Source of the DNA: Zhongshania antarctica
GTDB taxonomy: Bacteria; Pseudomonadota; Gammaproteobacteria; Pseudomonadales; Spongiibacteraceae
Reading direction: 5' to 3'
Length of the DNA stretch: 64,000 nucleotides
NCBI RefSeq assembly: GCF_014202945.1
Contig: NZ_JACHHW010000002.1
Coordinates: 372,001 to 436,000, forward strand
Part shown: positions 56,493-64,000 of the stretch, piece by piece
Numbering within the stretch: position 1 is the first letter of the stretch
Layout: each line of letters starts with the position of its first letter
Notes under the pieces: model-generated
What the model was told of the DNA's origin: nothing
Seen by the model: the letters and a program-made list of their open reading frames with translations, nothing else
Databases searched by the model: none
Made by a program: the position numbers and the translations under genes

Positions 56493-57680
56493 TTAATCTG
56501 ATCGATACGATACCGAATTCACACCGTAAGCGCTAAACTCACTATTCATCGCGTAAAATATTTCTGGGAGTAATTGAACTAGGAACTGATCCAATTCCAC
56601 AACAGCCCTTTTGTTGCTATCGGCGAGTGATACTATTTCATCGTTAACCCGCTCATATTGGTCATATAAGGCCAATACGCGTGATTGCGCACTTTTATAA
56701 TCAATCTCAACATCTTCTAACTTATCTTTGGCCCAATCCCGCTCATCAATACACTCTTCAATTTTCTCATTGAGATCATCTGTAGCCCGCTGTTCTTGAA
56801 AATTGCATTTTTCTAAACATCGCCGATCCGGTTCATTGCGATAAGTGCCAAAAATAGGGTCCCTAACCCGCCGTTGACATCGATTTCCACAATCAAAATC
56901 AACGCCCTCGGCCCGGCAATTTGAGCTCGCATCATCAATATACGATTCGGCCTTGCTTTTATATTCATCCATTTTTTCAACGAGAGGGTTAATGCGCGGC
57001 ATAAGGCTTTGGCGCTCTTCCAGGAGCGGCTTTAATTTGGCATCCCTGGCATTAAAAGATTTAACTTTCTCGTGAATACGGCCTAACTCTGCGGCATCCA
57101 AGTCAGCTACTTGCCTATAAATTTTCGTCAGGCTAGCGATGCCCTCTTGGTAAGCTTGGATTTTTTCAGCGTTGTTCTCGGCGTGGTAAATGGCATTGTC
57201 AAAGCGCTCTGTGTATTCTGAGCACGGACTACTGTTGAATACTTCTTGGAACACTTTATCGCTATAAAACTGCTTACTACACCTCGATCCCACATCATTA
57301 AATTGGCCGCGTAGCGTTTCCAGTCCGCCATTACTGGCACCTCCAGACTCATTACTTGCGCTTGGCAAAATCTTCCAGCGCACAATTTTTTTCTCTAGTG
57401 AAGTGAGCTCACTCACTACGTCATCAAGGGTTTTTGCCACTTGATCATTAGCAACATAAGTGCGTAAGTTTGTGATTTGCTCAGCACTCGGTGCATCGCC
57501 CGTTAACTCACCATACTCAGTCCATGCCCGAACAACGCGTTCGCTGGCACGTTCTAACTCCGCTCTTGTGTCACTAATGTCAGCATAAGCATAGCTTGTG
57601 TACGCTGAAACCACAGCAAGACACAGCACGCACAAAACAGCGTGCGCCAACTGCTTGGTTCTTAGGAAAAAAATTAACAT
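56493..57680 (-). CDS. exported coiled-coil protein with Cys-rich centre
   Basis: A 395-residue protein with a signal peptide (about 1-33). The mature chain is mostly helical and strongly charged (ELERASERVVRAWTEYGEL, LEDVEIDYKSAQSRVLALYDQYERVN), consistent with a long coiled coil. A central patch has several cysteines (SSNCRAEGVDFDCGNRCQRRV, RRCLEKCNFQ, EECID) that could form disulfides or bind metal. No family was recognised. It is probably periplasmic or outer-membrane associated. It starts at ATG 57680 and stands alone between two terminator hairpins. Confidence 0.75.
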   Translation of the reverse strand: MLIFFLRTKQLAHAVLCVLCLAVVSAYTSYAYADISDTRAELERASERVVRAWTEYGELTGDAPSAEQITNLRTYVANDQVAKTLDDVVSELTSLEKKIVRWKILPSASNESGGASNGGLETLRGQFNDVGSRCSKQFYSDKVFQEVFNSSPCSEYTERFDNAIYHAENNAEKIQAYQEGIASLTKIYRQVADLDAAELGRIHEKVKSFNARDAKLKPLLEERQSLMPRINPLVEKMDEYKSKAESYIDDASSNCRAEGVDFDCGNRCQRRVRDPIFGTYRNEPDRRCLEKCNFQEQRATDDLNEKIEECIDERDWAKDKLEDVEIDYKSAQSRVLALYDQYERVNDEIVSLADSNKRAVVELDQFLVQLLPEIFYAMNSEFSAYGVNSVSYRSD

Positions 57681-57783
57681 CTGAATGGGGGCTCTACTTA
57701 AAATATTTTGTCTAACGGCTCAGCTTTGACTTTACCCCGCGATGTAAACGAGGTCAATTTAGCACCGTCGGCAAAGCTCACCG

Positions 57784-57825
57784 ACATAAAAATGGGGGAG
57801 CCACAAAGCTCCCCCATTTTTATGT
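57784..57825. terminator. 18-bp perfect hairpin after the FHA gene
   Basis: ACATAAAAATGGGGGAGC (57784-57801) and its full complement (57808-57825) flank the 6-base loop cacaaa. A-rich and T-rich outer parts make it work as a terminator in both directions; on the minus strand it ends the PP2C-FHA operon. Confidence 0.9.
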
Positions 57826-57856
57826 GTTCACAATTTTATTGAAAACTCGCTAAGTA

Positions 57857-58501
57857 TTATTCCGGCCGCAATTCAAAATCCAAGCGCGTATTGGCAATCT
57901 CCAAGGTGTCGCCATGCGCTAATTTACGTGGCTGTAAACCAATCTGCACGCCGTTAACCGTCGGGGTGCGACCATCTTGGCCTTCGATATGCTCCAAGTA
58001 GTAATCTTGCTGGCGTCGACTAATTGCCGCCACTTGCAAGCCCGCTTTACCTAACTTGGTCTGGGCTTTGCTCAACACCATTTCTCGGCCGGCTGCCCCC
58101 CCATTCTGCACCCGCAAATACCCTAGCAGGGCTGCTGGCGCAGGTTCGGCGCTGCGCATCGCTGGGCGAATGGCAATGGTCTTTTCGACCTCATCATCTG
58201 TTTCTGCAGCACGCTGGAGGCCCTGATAGGTAAGTGAATGCTTACCAATAGTGATGTAGTCGCCGCTGCGCAGGGCGTGGCGGGTCACCGGATTGCCATT
58301 GACCAAGGTGCCATTGGTACTGCCTAAATCAAGCAGAAAACTGTCATTCTGAAAGGTTTCGACCGCCGCATGACGACCACTCACCGCAAGATTTTCTATG
58401 CAAATATCATTATCGGCCGCCCGGCCAATAGTGACCCGCTCTTTGTCGAGGGGAAAATCCTCAAGCACTCTACCCTGAAAACTGAGAATCAGCTTTGCCA
58501 T
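57857..58501 (-). CDS. FHA domain protein (two FHA units)
   Basis: A 214-residue cytoplasmic protein. The N-terminal FHA domain (about 1-95) has the phosphothreonine-binding residues in VTIGRAADNDICI, LAVSGRHAAVE and LGSTNGTLVNG. A second, more degenerate FHA-like unit follows at about 130-210 (GKAGLQVAAISRRQQDYYLEHIE, TPTVNGVQIGLQ). FHA domains bind phosphothreonine peptides. The PP2C phosphatase gene is 28 bases upstream on the same strand, but no Ser/Thr kinase gene is adjacent. The role is inferred from domains only. Confidence 0.9.
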   Translation of the reverse strand: MAKLILSFQGRVLEDFPLDKERVTIGRAADNDICIENLAVSGRHAAVETFQNDSFLLDLGSTNGTLVNGNPVTRHALRSGDYITIGKHSLTYQGLQRAAETDDEVEKTIAIRPAMRSAEPAPAALLGYLRVQNGGAAGREMVLSKAQTKLGKAGLQVAAISRRQQDYYLEHIEGQDGRTPTVNGVQIGLQPRKLAHGDTLEIANTRLDFELRPE

Positions 58502-58529
58502 AATCCTAATCCGTTACTGAGCTATTTTC

Positions 58530-59345
58530 CTAGTCGAACCAGTCAAGCGTTTCGTCTGACGCATCGTCTTGTCCGGCGACCACCTCATCAACACACACAA
58601 TAATAATAGAAATATTATCTTTACCACCGGCCATATTGGCCAATTTCAGCAGCAACATTGCGGCGGTTTCAGGCTCCTGCCCGTGTTTGCTCAACACCTT
58701 GCTGATTTCAGTATCATCGAGCATACCGCTCAAACCATCGGAACACAGCAAATAGAGATCCTGACTGCGAACCAGTTCTTCTAATAAATCTACCTCAAGT
58801 TCCTCAAGCAAACCAAGCGCGCGGGTGATGACATTTTTGTTTTTGGCATTGCGGGCTTCTTCTTCGGTATACAGCTTGCGGGTCAGCCATTCCTGCACCA
58901 AGGTGTGGTCGGTAGTAAGCTGATCCAAAAACCCCTCACGAAACCGATATAAGCGCGAGTCCCCGACATGGGCGATGGCCACTCGGTTAGCCGTAAATTG
59001 CATGGCCACCACCGTGGTACCCATGCCTTGACGGGCCTCATCTTGTTTCGCAGCGTCGAGTATCGCCGCATTAGCAACAATAACCGCATCGCGAAGATGC
59101 AAGGTCTGAGGAGAGTACACCGCGTTTTCGGCGCTAGGCGCCGGACAATCAGCAAAGGACAGGTGATGCGCAATTTCATCAATGGCAATGGCGCTGGCGA
59201 CCTCACCCGCGTTGTGGCCACCCATACCATCGGCAACCACCATATAGCCTTGGTCTATGGCTAGACCGATAGCATCTTCATTATGCTCGCGCACTTGACC
59301 TATATCAGTAATGCCAAAAGCACGAAAACGTATATTCTCATCCAT
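58530..59345 (-). CDS. PP2C family Ser/Thr protein phosphatase
   Basis: A 271-residue phosphatase with the PP2C metal-binding motifs: DIGQVREHNEDAIG, VVADGMGGHNAGEVASAIA, VAHVGDSRLYRF-like IAHVGDSRLYRFREG, LLCSDGLSGMLDD, and GGKDNISIIIV. It resembles Stp/PppA-type phosphatases that reverse Thr phosphorylation. The FHA gene follows 28 bases downstream. The cognate kinase is not in the window. It starts at ATG 59345. Confidence 0.94.
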   Translation of the reverse strand: MDENIRFRAFGITDIGQVREHNEDAIGLAIDQGYMVVADGMGGHNAGEVASAIAIDEIAHHLSFADCPAPSAENAVYSPQTLHLRDAVIVANAAILDAAKQDEARQGMGTTVVAMQFTANRVAIAHVGDSRLYRFREGFLDQLTTDHTLVQEWLTRKLYTEEEARNAKNKNVITRALGLLEELEVDLLEELVRSQDLYLLCSDGLSGMLDDTEISKVLSKHGQEPETAAMLLLKLANMAGGKDNISIIIVCVDEVVAGQDDASDETLDWFD

Positions 59346-59468
59346 GAACTTGCGCCAAAGCTCTACATTATTAAGAACTGAGTATAGTCACTGCTTTTTA
59401 GCGCGGTCAATGTCGGTACTAAAAACGCGCTGCCAAGGAGCGGTAGGCCGCGCTCTTTATCGAATACA

Positions 59469-60623
59469 CTAGGGCTGAAGCTGATCAACTGGGCAGCTAT
59501 CAGACGGTATATTCGGATCGACCACACACTCAAAATAAGGCACGGTTTCATTATAAGTGCCGTCGAGCATCTTACGCATATTTTCAAATGCCACTCGCAT
59601 TACAGGATGATAAGCCTGTGCTTCAGAGCCATGACCCGCCAAATTCAAGTAGGGGTCTGCATCTCCCAAGCCTAAGGTGCCAGTGCCAGTTGAGCCCGGA
59701 TCTTGGAAGGGCGGAATACCCACAATGGTGAAGAACTGCGTAGGAATACCCGCGGTGGTCAGGCCCGAGGCCATTACTCGTCCCTGATTATGCGGCACTA
59801 AACCGTCATTAATCGCATGCACCACTGTCGCGGCCCGCAAACCAGCCAATTTCATTTCCGCCGCTTGGTAGGCTGGCGAGCGCCGCTCATAAGCCAAGGG
59901 ACAAATAAGGGGATTGCCGCCGGTTTCACGCTCAATACCTGCCTGCGCCTGCGCGGCCGTTTCCGATATCGAGGCTGCCGCCGTCGCTTCGGCATACGTT
60001 TCAATCAGCTGACTCACGCCTTCTACATCCAGCCAGTAATCGTAGAGTGAGCTGCCATCTGCCGTCACCGCTGTCGATTCCACTATCGCCGTACCCGAGA
60101 TTGAGCCACCCATCGACACCCCGAACATATAAACGGTTTCAATACTGGGAAACTTGTTCATGGCGTGCAATGTCGCCGCAATCGTATCGTGGGCGCCACG
60201 CAGGGTAGGAAAACCTAAATTATCGCGGTAGTCAGTGGTGACGAAGGCGACATTACCCGGATTATTTTCAAACGAGCGCGCGAGGCGAATCTCCCTCAAC
60301 ATATGCGGCAGCCAACTTTTGCGAACCGTGTGGCCAATACCGTGGGCAAACACCACCAAACGCGTGGGTAGCTCACCTTTCTTATAAACCAACAGGCCTT
60401 CAGGTAATGGCAGATTTGACGCTGTATCCGGCACGCACAAGGGGTTAATATCCATGGGTCCGGCAATATTGAAAGCGGCCAAGTCCACCGCCGCGTTAGT
60501 CGTAAATGTTTCAGTAACATAACTCGCCGAGGACGAGGAGCTCGAGGAAGAGCTCGACGAAGAACCACCGCAGGCAGCAAGTGTGGCAATAAGACCTAGA
60601 ACAAGAATATGAGGATATTTCAT
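59469..60623 (-). CDS. polyserine lipoprotein with alpha/beta-hydrolase fold
   Basis: A 384-residue exported protein starting at ATG 60623, preceded by GGGTGA. The lipobox is LAAC (Cys18), followed by 12 serines in a row (residues 21-32) coded by a mixture of TCN and AGC codons, then an alpha/beta-hydrolase domain. The hydrolase part has VVFAHGIGHTVR, the nucleophile elbow FGVSMGGS (Ser170) and a late His in GHGSEAQAYHPV. Similar polyserine linkers occur in surface enzymes of Cellvibrio/Teredinibacter relatives. An esterase or lipase role is likely; the substrate is unknown. Confidence 0.82.
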   Translation of the reverse strand: MKYPHILVLGLIATLAACGGSSSSSSSSSSSSASYVTETFTTNAAVDLAAFNIAGPMDINPLCVPDTASNLPLPEGLLVYKKGELPTRLVVFAHGIGHTVRKSWLPHMLREIRLARSFENNPGNVAFVTTDYRDNLGFPTLRGAHDTIAATLHAMNKFPSIETVYMFGVSMGGSISGTAIVESTAVTADGSSLYDYWLDVEGVSQLIETYAEATAAASISETAAQAQAGIERETGGNPLICPLAYERRSPAYQAAEMKLAGLRAATVVHAINDGLVPHNQGRVMASGLTTAGIPTQFFTIVGIPPFQDPGSTGTGTLGLGDADPYLNLAGHGSEAQAYHPVMRVAFENMRKMLDGTYNETVPYFECVVDPNIPSDSCPVDQLQP

Positions 60624-60817
60624 TGATTCACCCATGTAAGAAACCGACCTGACTCCCCGGCCAAGAATTTGCCATATAGAGTCAGCGTAACAACGCATTT
60701 ATTAATATTTGTGCAGCATGTTTGCCTTGATAACATAACTTGTCAATCTCCGGTATTGTGGATTACTCGCATATCAACAGTTAGACCGATCAAAAAACCC
60801 CTAATAGGAAGAACAAT
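60624..60817. other. divergent intergenic region
   Basis: This 194-base gap lies between the diverging hydrolase lipoprotein and methyltransferase genes. A TTGTCA with an ATTACT about 16 bases downstream could be a promoter for the methyltransferase gene. I see nothing else here. Confidence 0.3.
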
Positions 60818-61438
60818 ATGGGCTTTTACGAAAATAGAATACTTCCCTTTGTTATCGACAAAGCCTGCTCAATGGCGCCAATTATGGCGCTCCGTGAAAA
60901 AATCGTGCCGCTGGCAAGTGGGGTGGTACTAGAGGTAGGCATGGGCAGTGGTATTAACCTCGCGCTGTATCAAGCAGACAATATCGACTTTATTTGGGGG
61001 CTTGAACCCTCCGAAGGTATGCGTAAAAAAGCCCGTGCCAACCTTAAAAATACCAATCTCAAAGTGAAGTGGCTCAATTTAAACGGCGAAGACATTTCGC
61101 TAGACGACAATAGTGTCGACACCGTATTACTCACCTACACCCTGTGCACCATCCCCGACTGGCAGCAGGCCCTGCAGCAAATGCGACGGGTACTAAAGCC
61201 CGGTGGCAAATTACTATTTTGTGAGCACGGCCTCGCGCCAGACCGCAATATTCAAAACTGGCAAAACCGCATCACGCCAGTATGGAAAAAGCTGGCGGGG
61301 GGCTGCCATCTCAACCGGCGCATTCCCGAGCTCATCACCAGCTGCGGATTTAAAATTGACAGCCTTGAGCAATGTTATGTTGACGACGCGCCACGAATAG
61401 CAGGGTATATGTATTACGGGACGGCGGTGAAAAATTAG
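60818..61438 (+). CDS. class I SAM-dependent methyltransferase
   Basis: A 206-residue methyltransferase with SAM motif I VVLEVGMGSGINLALY, acidic loop WGLEPSEGMRKKA, motif II VDTVLLTYTLCTI and LKPGGKLLFCEHG. It resembles the METTL7/UbiE-like group, but the substrate is unknown. It starts at ATG 60818 with TAGGAAG upstream. It is followed by the second heptad-repeat element and then a symporter gene. Confidence 0.88.
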   Translation: MGFYENRILPFVIDKACSMAPIMALREKIVPLASGVVLEVGMGSGINLALYQADNIDFIWGLEPSEGMRKKARANLKNTNLKVKWLNLNGEDISLDDNSVDTVLLTYTLCTIPDWQQALQQMRRVLKPGGKLLFCEHGLAPDRNIQNWQNRITPVWKKLAGGCHLNRRIPELITSCGFKIDSLEQCYVDDAPRIAGYMYYGTAVKN

Positions 61439-61444
61439 TTGGAA

Positions 61445-61539
61445 GTCGGCCGTCTGCTGTCGGACAAAAACCAAAAGCAGCCATACGCTCAAGTTGCGAC
61501 GTACGGCCTCGTCAGACCTCCGACTTCCGACGTCAGACG
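61445..61539. repeat. GTCNGAN heptad inverted-repeat element, copy 2
   Basis: This roughly 95-base element lies between the methyltransferase stop and the symporter start. The left arm is GTCGGCC GTCTGCT GTCGGAC and the right arm is the complementary heptad run (GTCAGACCTCCGACTTCCGA plus CGTCAGACG). The loop is unrelated to that of copy 1 at 20290-20361, so only the arms are shared. Confidence 0.75.
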
Positions 61540-61600
61540 AAGCCGTGCTAAAGTAAAGCGCTATGTCGCTCCGCCACTACAATCACAGAGTAAATAGCAC

Positions 61601-62875
61601 ATGCGCAATATTCCCCTGCACTGGCAAATTGGCATCGCAATTCTTCTTGCGGTATTGGCTGGAATACTCGGCGGCGCCGACGGCGGTATAGGCGGGCTGG
61701 CTTTTATATCAGTATACGAATTTCTTGGCACCATTTTTCTAAATGCCTTAAAAATGCTCATTGTGCCGCTGGTAATGGCGTCGATTATAAGCGGCATGGC
61801 AGGCGTAGGCGGTGATAAATTAGAAAAGCTCGGCGGCAAGACCCTACTCTTTTACGCGTCTAGCAGCCTCATTGCCATACTCATTGGCTTGGCCGTGGTG
61901 AACATTATCGCGCCGGGCAGCGGTGACAACCAGGCCCTCGCCGCCACCATCAGCAGCAGCGACCCTGAATTAAGCGACACCTTGGCCAAGGTCGAAGGAC
62001 GCGGCATGGCCGACGTCGTGCAAGTATTTGTGCGCATGGTGCCCACCAATGTCGTGGCCGCCGCCGCAAACGGCCAAATGCTTGGTTTGATCTTTTTCAG
62101 CCTGCTATTTGGCTTTTTTCTGGCCCGCAGTAAATCCGAACACGCCGCCACCCTAATGCATTTCTGGCAAGGGGTGATGGACATCATGACCGAAATCACC
62201 ATGTGGGTGATGAAATTTGCCCCACTCGGGGTATTTGGTTTAGTGGCCAAGACCGTCGCCGCTACCGGCTTTGCGGCGTTCAAGCCCATGCTGTTATTTT
62301 TCTTTACGGCCTTGTTGGCCTTATTAATTCACGCTTTTGTGGCATTGCCACTACTGCTTCGTTACGTGGGCAGAGTTAATCCCAAAGCCCATTTTGCAGC
62401 CATGACCCCAGCGATGCTAACCGCCTTTTCCACGGCGTCTAGCTCAGCAACCCTGCCCTTAACCCTTGAGAGCATTCAAGAAAAATCCGGGGTATCGAAA
62501 CGGGTAAGTGGTTTTGTCTTACCCCTTGGCGCCACCGTTAACATGGACGGCACGGCCCTGTACGAGTGTGTTGCCGCCATGTTTATCGCCCAGGTTTACG
62601 GGCTTGACTTAAGCTGGGTGCAACAATTTACGGTGGTCATTATTGCCCTGCTCACCTCCATTGGCGTGGCCGGTATACCCGCCGCGAGCTTAGTGGCCAT
62701 CTCCGTGATTCTAGGTGCAATAGGACTTCCTCTTGAAGGGATTGGTTTATTACTGGTTACCGACCGCGTACTCGATATGGTGCGCACGGCGGTGAACGTG
62801 TTTAGCGACTCCTGCGCGGCGGTCATTATTGCGCGTAGTGAGGGTGAGACCACTAAGGTTGCAGCACAGGTTTAA
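61601..62875 (+). CDS. dicarboxylate/amino acid:cation symporter (DAACS family)
   Basis: A 424-residue polytopic membrane protein of the glutamate/dicarboxylate:Na+ symporter family. Key motifs are the serine-rich TAFSTASSSATLPLT re-entrant loop and PLGATVNMDGTALYE, with DSCAAVIIARSEGE at the end. The family imports glutamate, aspartate or C4-dicarboxylates with Na+ or H+. It starts at ATG 61601. It is flanked on both sides by heptad-repeat elements. Confidence 0.93.
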   Translation: MRNIPLHWQIGIAILLAVLAGILGGADGGIGGLAFISVYEFLGTIFLNALKMLIVPLVMASIISGMAGVGGDKLEKLGGKTLLFYASSSLIAILIGLAVVNIIAPGSGDNQALAATISSSDPELSDTLAKVEGRGMADVVQVFVRMVPTNVVAAAANGQMLGLIFFSLLFGFFLARSKSEHAATLMHFWQGVMDIMTEITMWVMKFAPLGVFGLVAKTVAATGFAAFKPMLLFFFTALLALLIHAFVALPLLLRYVGRVNPKAHFAAMTPAMLTAFSTASSSATLPLTLESIQEKSGVSKRVSGFVLPLGATVNMDGTALYECVAAMFIAQVYGLDLSWVQQFTVVIIALLTSIGVAGIPAASLVAISVILGAIGLPLEGIGLLLVTDRVLDMVRTAVNVFSDSCAAVIIARSEGETTKVAAQV

Positions 62876-62924
62876 GGTCGGAGGTCGGAGGTCGGAGGTC
62901 GGAGGTCGGAGGTCGGAGGTCGGA
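62876..62924. repeat. seven tandem copies of GGTCGGA
   Basis: Seven perfect 7-bp units begin on the base after the symporter stop codon. The unit is the same GTCGGAN heptad that makes up the arms of the elements at 20.3 and 61.5 kb. Perfect identity suggests recent expansion by slippage. Confidence 0.95.
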
Positions 62925-63039
62925 GAATTGCAGCCCACCCGCAATGTACTGGCTAGTTAGTTTTTGATTTTTCGACTGACACTAAAGTCTGCTTTCCGAC
63001 AATCACCTTCGGCTTCCTACCATAATAAGAGAAACAACT

Positions 63040-64000
63040 ATGAGCATACGCAAACCCATACCTCGCATTAAAAACGATAATTATTCCGAAGCCGCCGCCA
63101 AACAACGACGGGAATTTATTGAGGCCGAAACCGGCGTCAGCCTAAAACACACCGGCCATTATTCCATTGACCCAAAGGTAGTTGAGGGCAACGCCGAAAA
63201 CTTTATTGGCGTGGTACAAATGCCCGTCGGAGTTGCCGGGCCGTATTTGATCAATGGCGAGCACGCCCAGGGGGTTTTCTATGTGCCCATGGCAACCACC
63301 GAAGGCACCCTGATTGCGTCGTACAGTCGCGGCATGCGCGTTATTTCTGAATCCGGTGGCGCCACCGTTACGGTAACGGGCGAATCTATGCAGCGCGCGC
63401 CGCTGTTTGAATTTGCCAGCGCCCGCGAAGCCCTGCACTTTTCCCGATGGCTTGAACAAGAACTACCCTCCATTCGCGCCCAAGCCGAAAGCACTACCGC
63501 CATTGGCAAACTGCAACACATTCAAAGCTGGGTCATTGCCAATAAATTATTCACCCGCTTTAACTACAGTACCGGTGACGCCGCCGGACAAAACATGACC
63601 GGCAAGGCCACCCATAAAGCCTGCCAATGGATACTCGGTAACTACCCCGGCGTGATTGAAAATTTCTCGCTCTCCTGCGGTATTGAAACTGACAAAAAGC
63701 ACTCGCACATGAACCTTTTGCATAGTCGCGGCAAAAAGGTCGTAGCCGAAGCCACCATCAGCAAAGACGTACTAAAAGACCTGATGCGCGCAGATCCAGA
63801 GCGTATGGTACGCCTGCGTCAGCGCACGATACTCGGCGCTATTTTGGCGGGTTCAGCCTACAACGGCCCGCACTCAGCAAACGGTATTGCCTCCATGTTT
63901 ATCGCGACCGGCCAAGACGAGGCCAACGTCGTGGAATCCCATACCGGCATTGCCTTTATGGACCTCACTCCGGCGGGGGATTTGTATTACTCAGTGACGC
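63040..64000 (+). CDS. hydroxymethylglutaryl-CoA reductase (3' end cut off)
   Basis: A frame of 320 codons from ATG 63040 runs off the window. It encodes an HMG-CoA reductase: ENFIGVVQMPVGVAGPYLI, the catalytic Glu loop ATTEGTLIASYSRG, GDAAGQNMTGKATHKAC and the cofactor/substrate region KKHSHMNLLHSRGKKVVAEA. HMG-CoA reductase makes mevalonate from HMG-CoA. The motifs look closer to class I (NADPH) enzymes than to class II, but the assignment is uncertain because the C-terminus is missing. No other mevalonate gene is in the window. ATG 63040 has AAGAG upstream. Confidence 0.9.
   Translation, partial: MSIRKPIPRIKNDNYSEAAAKQRREFIEAETGVSLKHTGHYSIDPKVVEGNAENFIGVVQMPVGVAGPYLINGEHAQGVFYVPMATTEGTLIASYSRGMRVISESGGATVTVTGESMQRAPLFEFASAREALHFSRWLEQELPSIRAQAESTTAIGKLQHIQSWVIANKLFTRFNYSTGDAAGQNMTGKATHKACQWILGNYPGVIENFSLSCGIETDKKHSHMNLLHSRGKKVVAEATISKDVLKDLMRADPERMVRLRQRTILGAILAGSAYNGPHSANGIASMFIATGQDEANVVESHTGIAFMDLTPAGDLYYSVT

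Noticed and set aside
62876-62924. Possible CRISPR array
   Set aside because: The units are only 7 bp and perfectly tandem with no spacers; no cas genes in the window.

Overview
The window is chromosomal DNA of a gammaproteobacterium, probably a marine member of the Cellvibrionales/Spongiibacteraceae type. This placement is an inference from gene order (radC-coaBC-algC-argB-slmA-pyrE-crc-rph-yicC-gmk-rpoZ-spoT, oxyR-recG and ubiC-ubiA blocks resembling Pseudomonas), a GC content of roughly 50-55 %, a TRAP transporter, polyserine lipoproteins and a mevalonate-type HMG-CoA reductase. Both ends are open: radC is cut at base 1 and the HMG-CoA reductase gene at base 64000.

Bases 1-10,223 hold core genes: radC (partial), coaBC, an algC with a membrane-bound N-terminal extension, argB, slmA, a secreted DUF4124-like protein, pyrE, a nuclease-dead Crc homologue, rph and yicC. 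The dut gene found between coaBC and algC in Pseudomonas is absent here. Bases 10,224-16,760 break the usual yicC-gmk neighbourhood. They carry a three-gene, AT-rich, minus-strand restriction-modification or defence operon: a C5-cytosine methyltransferase, a McrB-like AAA+ NTPase, and a DUF2357/PD-(D/E)XK nuclease acting as the McrC-like partner. Base composition changes abruptly inside the McrB-like gene, just upstream of its AAA+ domain. This suggests that the methyltransferase and the target-recognition half of McrB were exchanged as one module. This island is the main candidate for an unusual system in the window.

Bases 16,765-31,256 return to core genes (gmk, rpoZ, spoT, ridA, an SDR epimerase, a quinone oxidoreductase, oxyR, recG). 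A run of small genes follows (PilZ-like, DUF805, two hypotheticals, yajD-type HNH), then a tightly overlapping operon of response regulator, histidine kinase, cupredoxin and FTR1 iron permease. Bases 31,657-35,004 carry three outer-membrane lipoprotein genes (LpoB-like, YcfL-like, COG3014) downstream of a HexR-type regulator. Bases 35,225-47,063 hold a repeat lipoprotein, uvrD, a split TRAP transporter (binding protein apart from DctQM), an SDR, a thioesterase, yaaA, an EVE-domain protein and a DUF938 methyltransferase.

Bases 47,092-64,000 hold two tandem OmpA/TSP3-repeat proteins, trhP (yegQ), a FemAB-like protein, ubiA and ubiC, a rubredoxin-rubredoxin reductase fusion, a secreted Cys-rich coiled-coil protein, an FHA/PP2C pair, a polyserine alpha/beta-hydrolase lipoprotein, a methyltransferase, a DAACS symporter and the HMG-CoA reductase. 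Three intergenic elements built from a GTCNGAN heptad (about 20.3, 61.5 and 62.9 kb) form a dispersed repeat family. No rRNA, tRNA, transposase, integrase or CRISPR array was seen.
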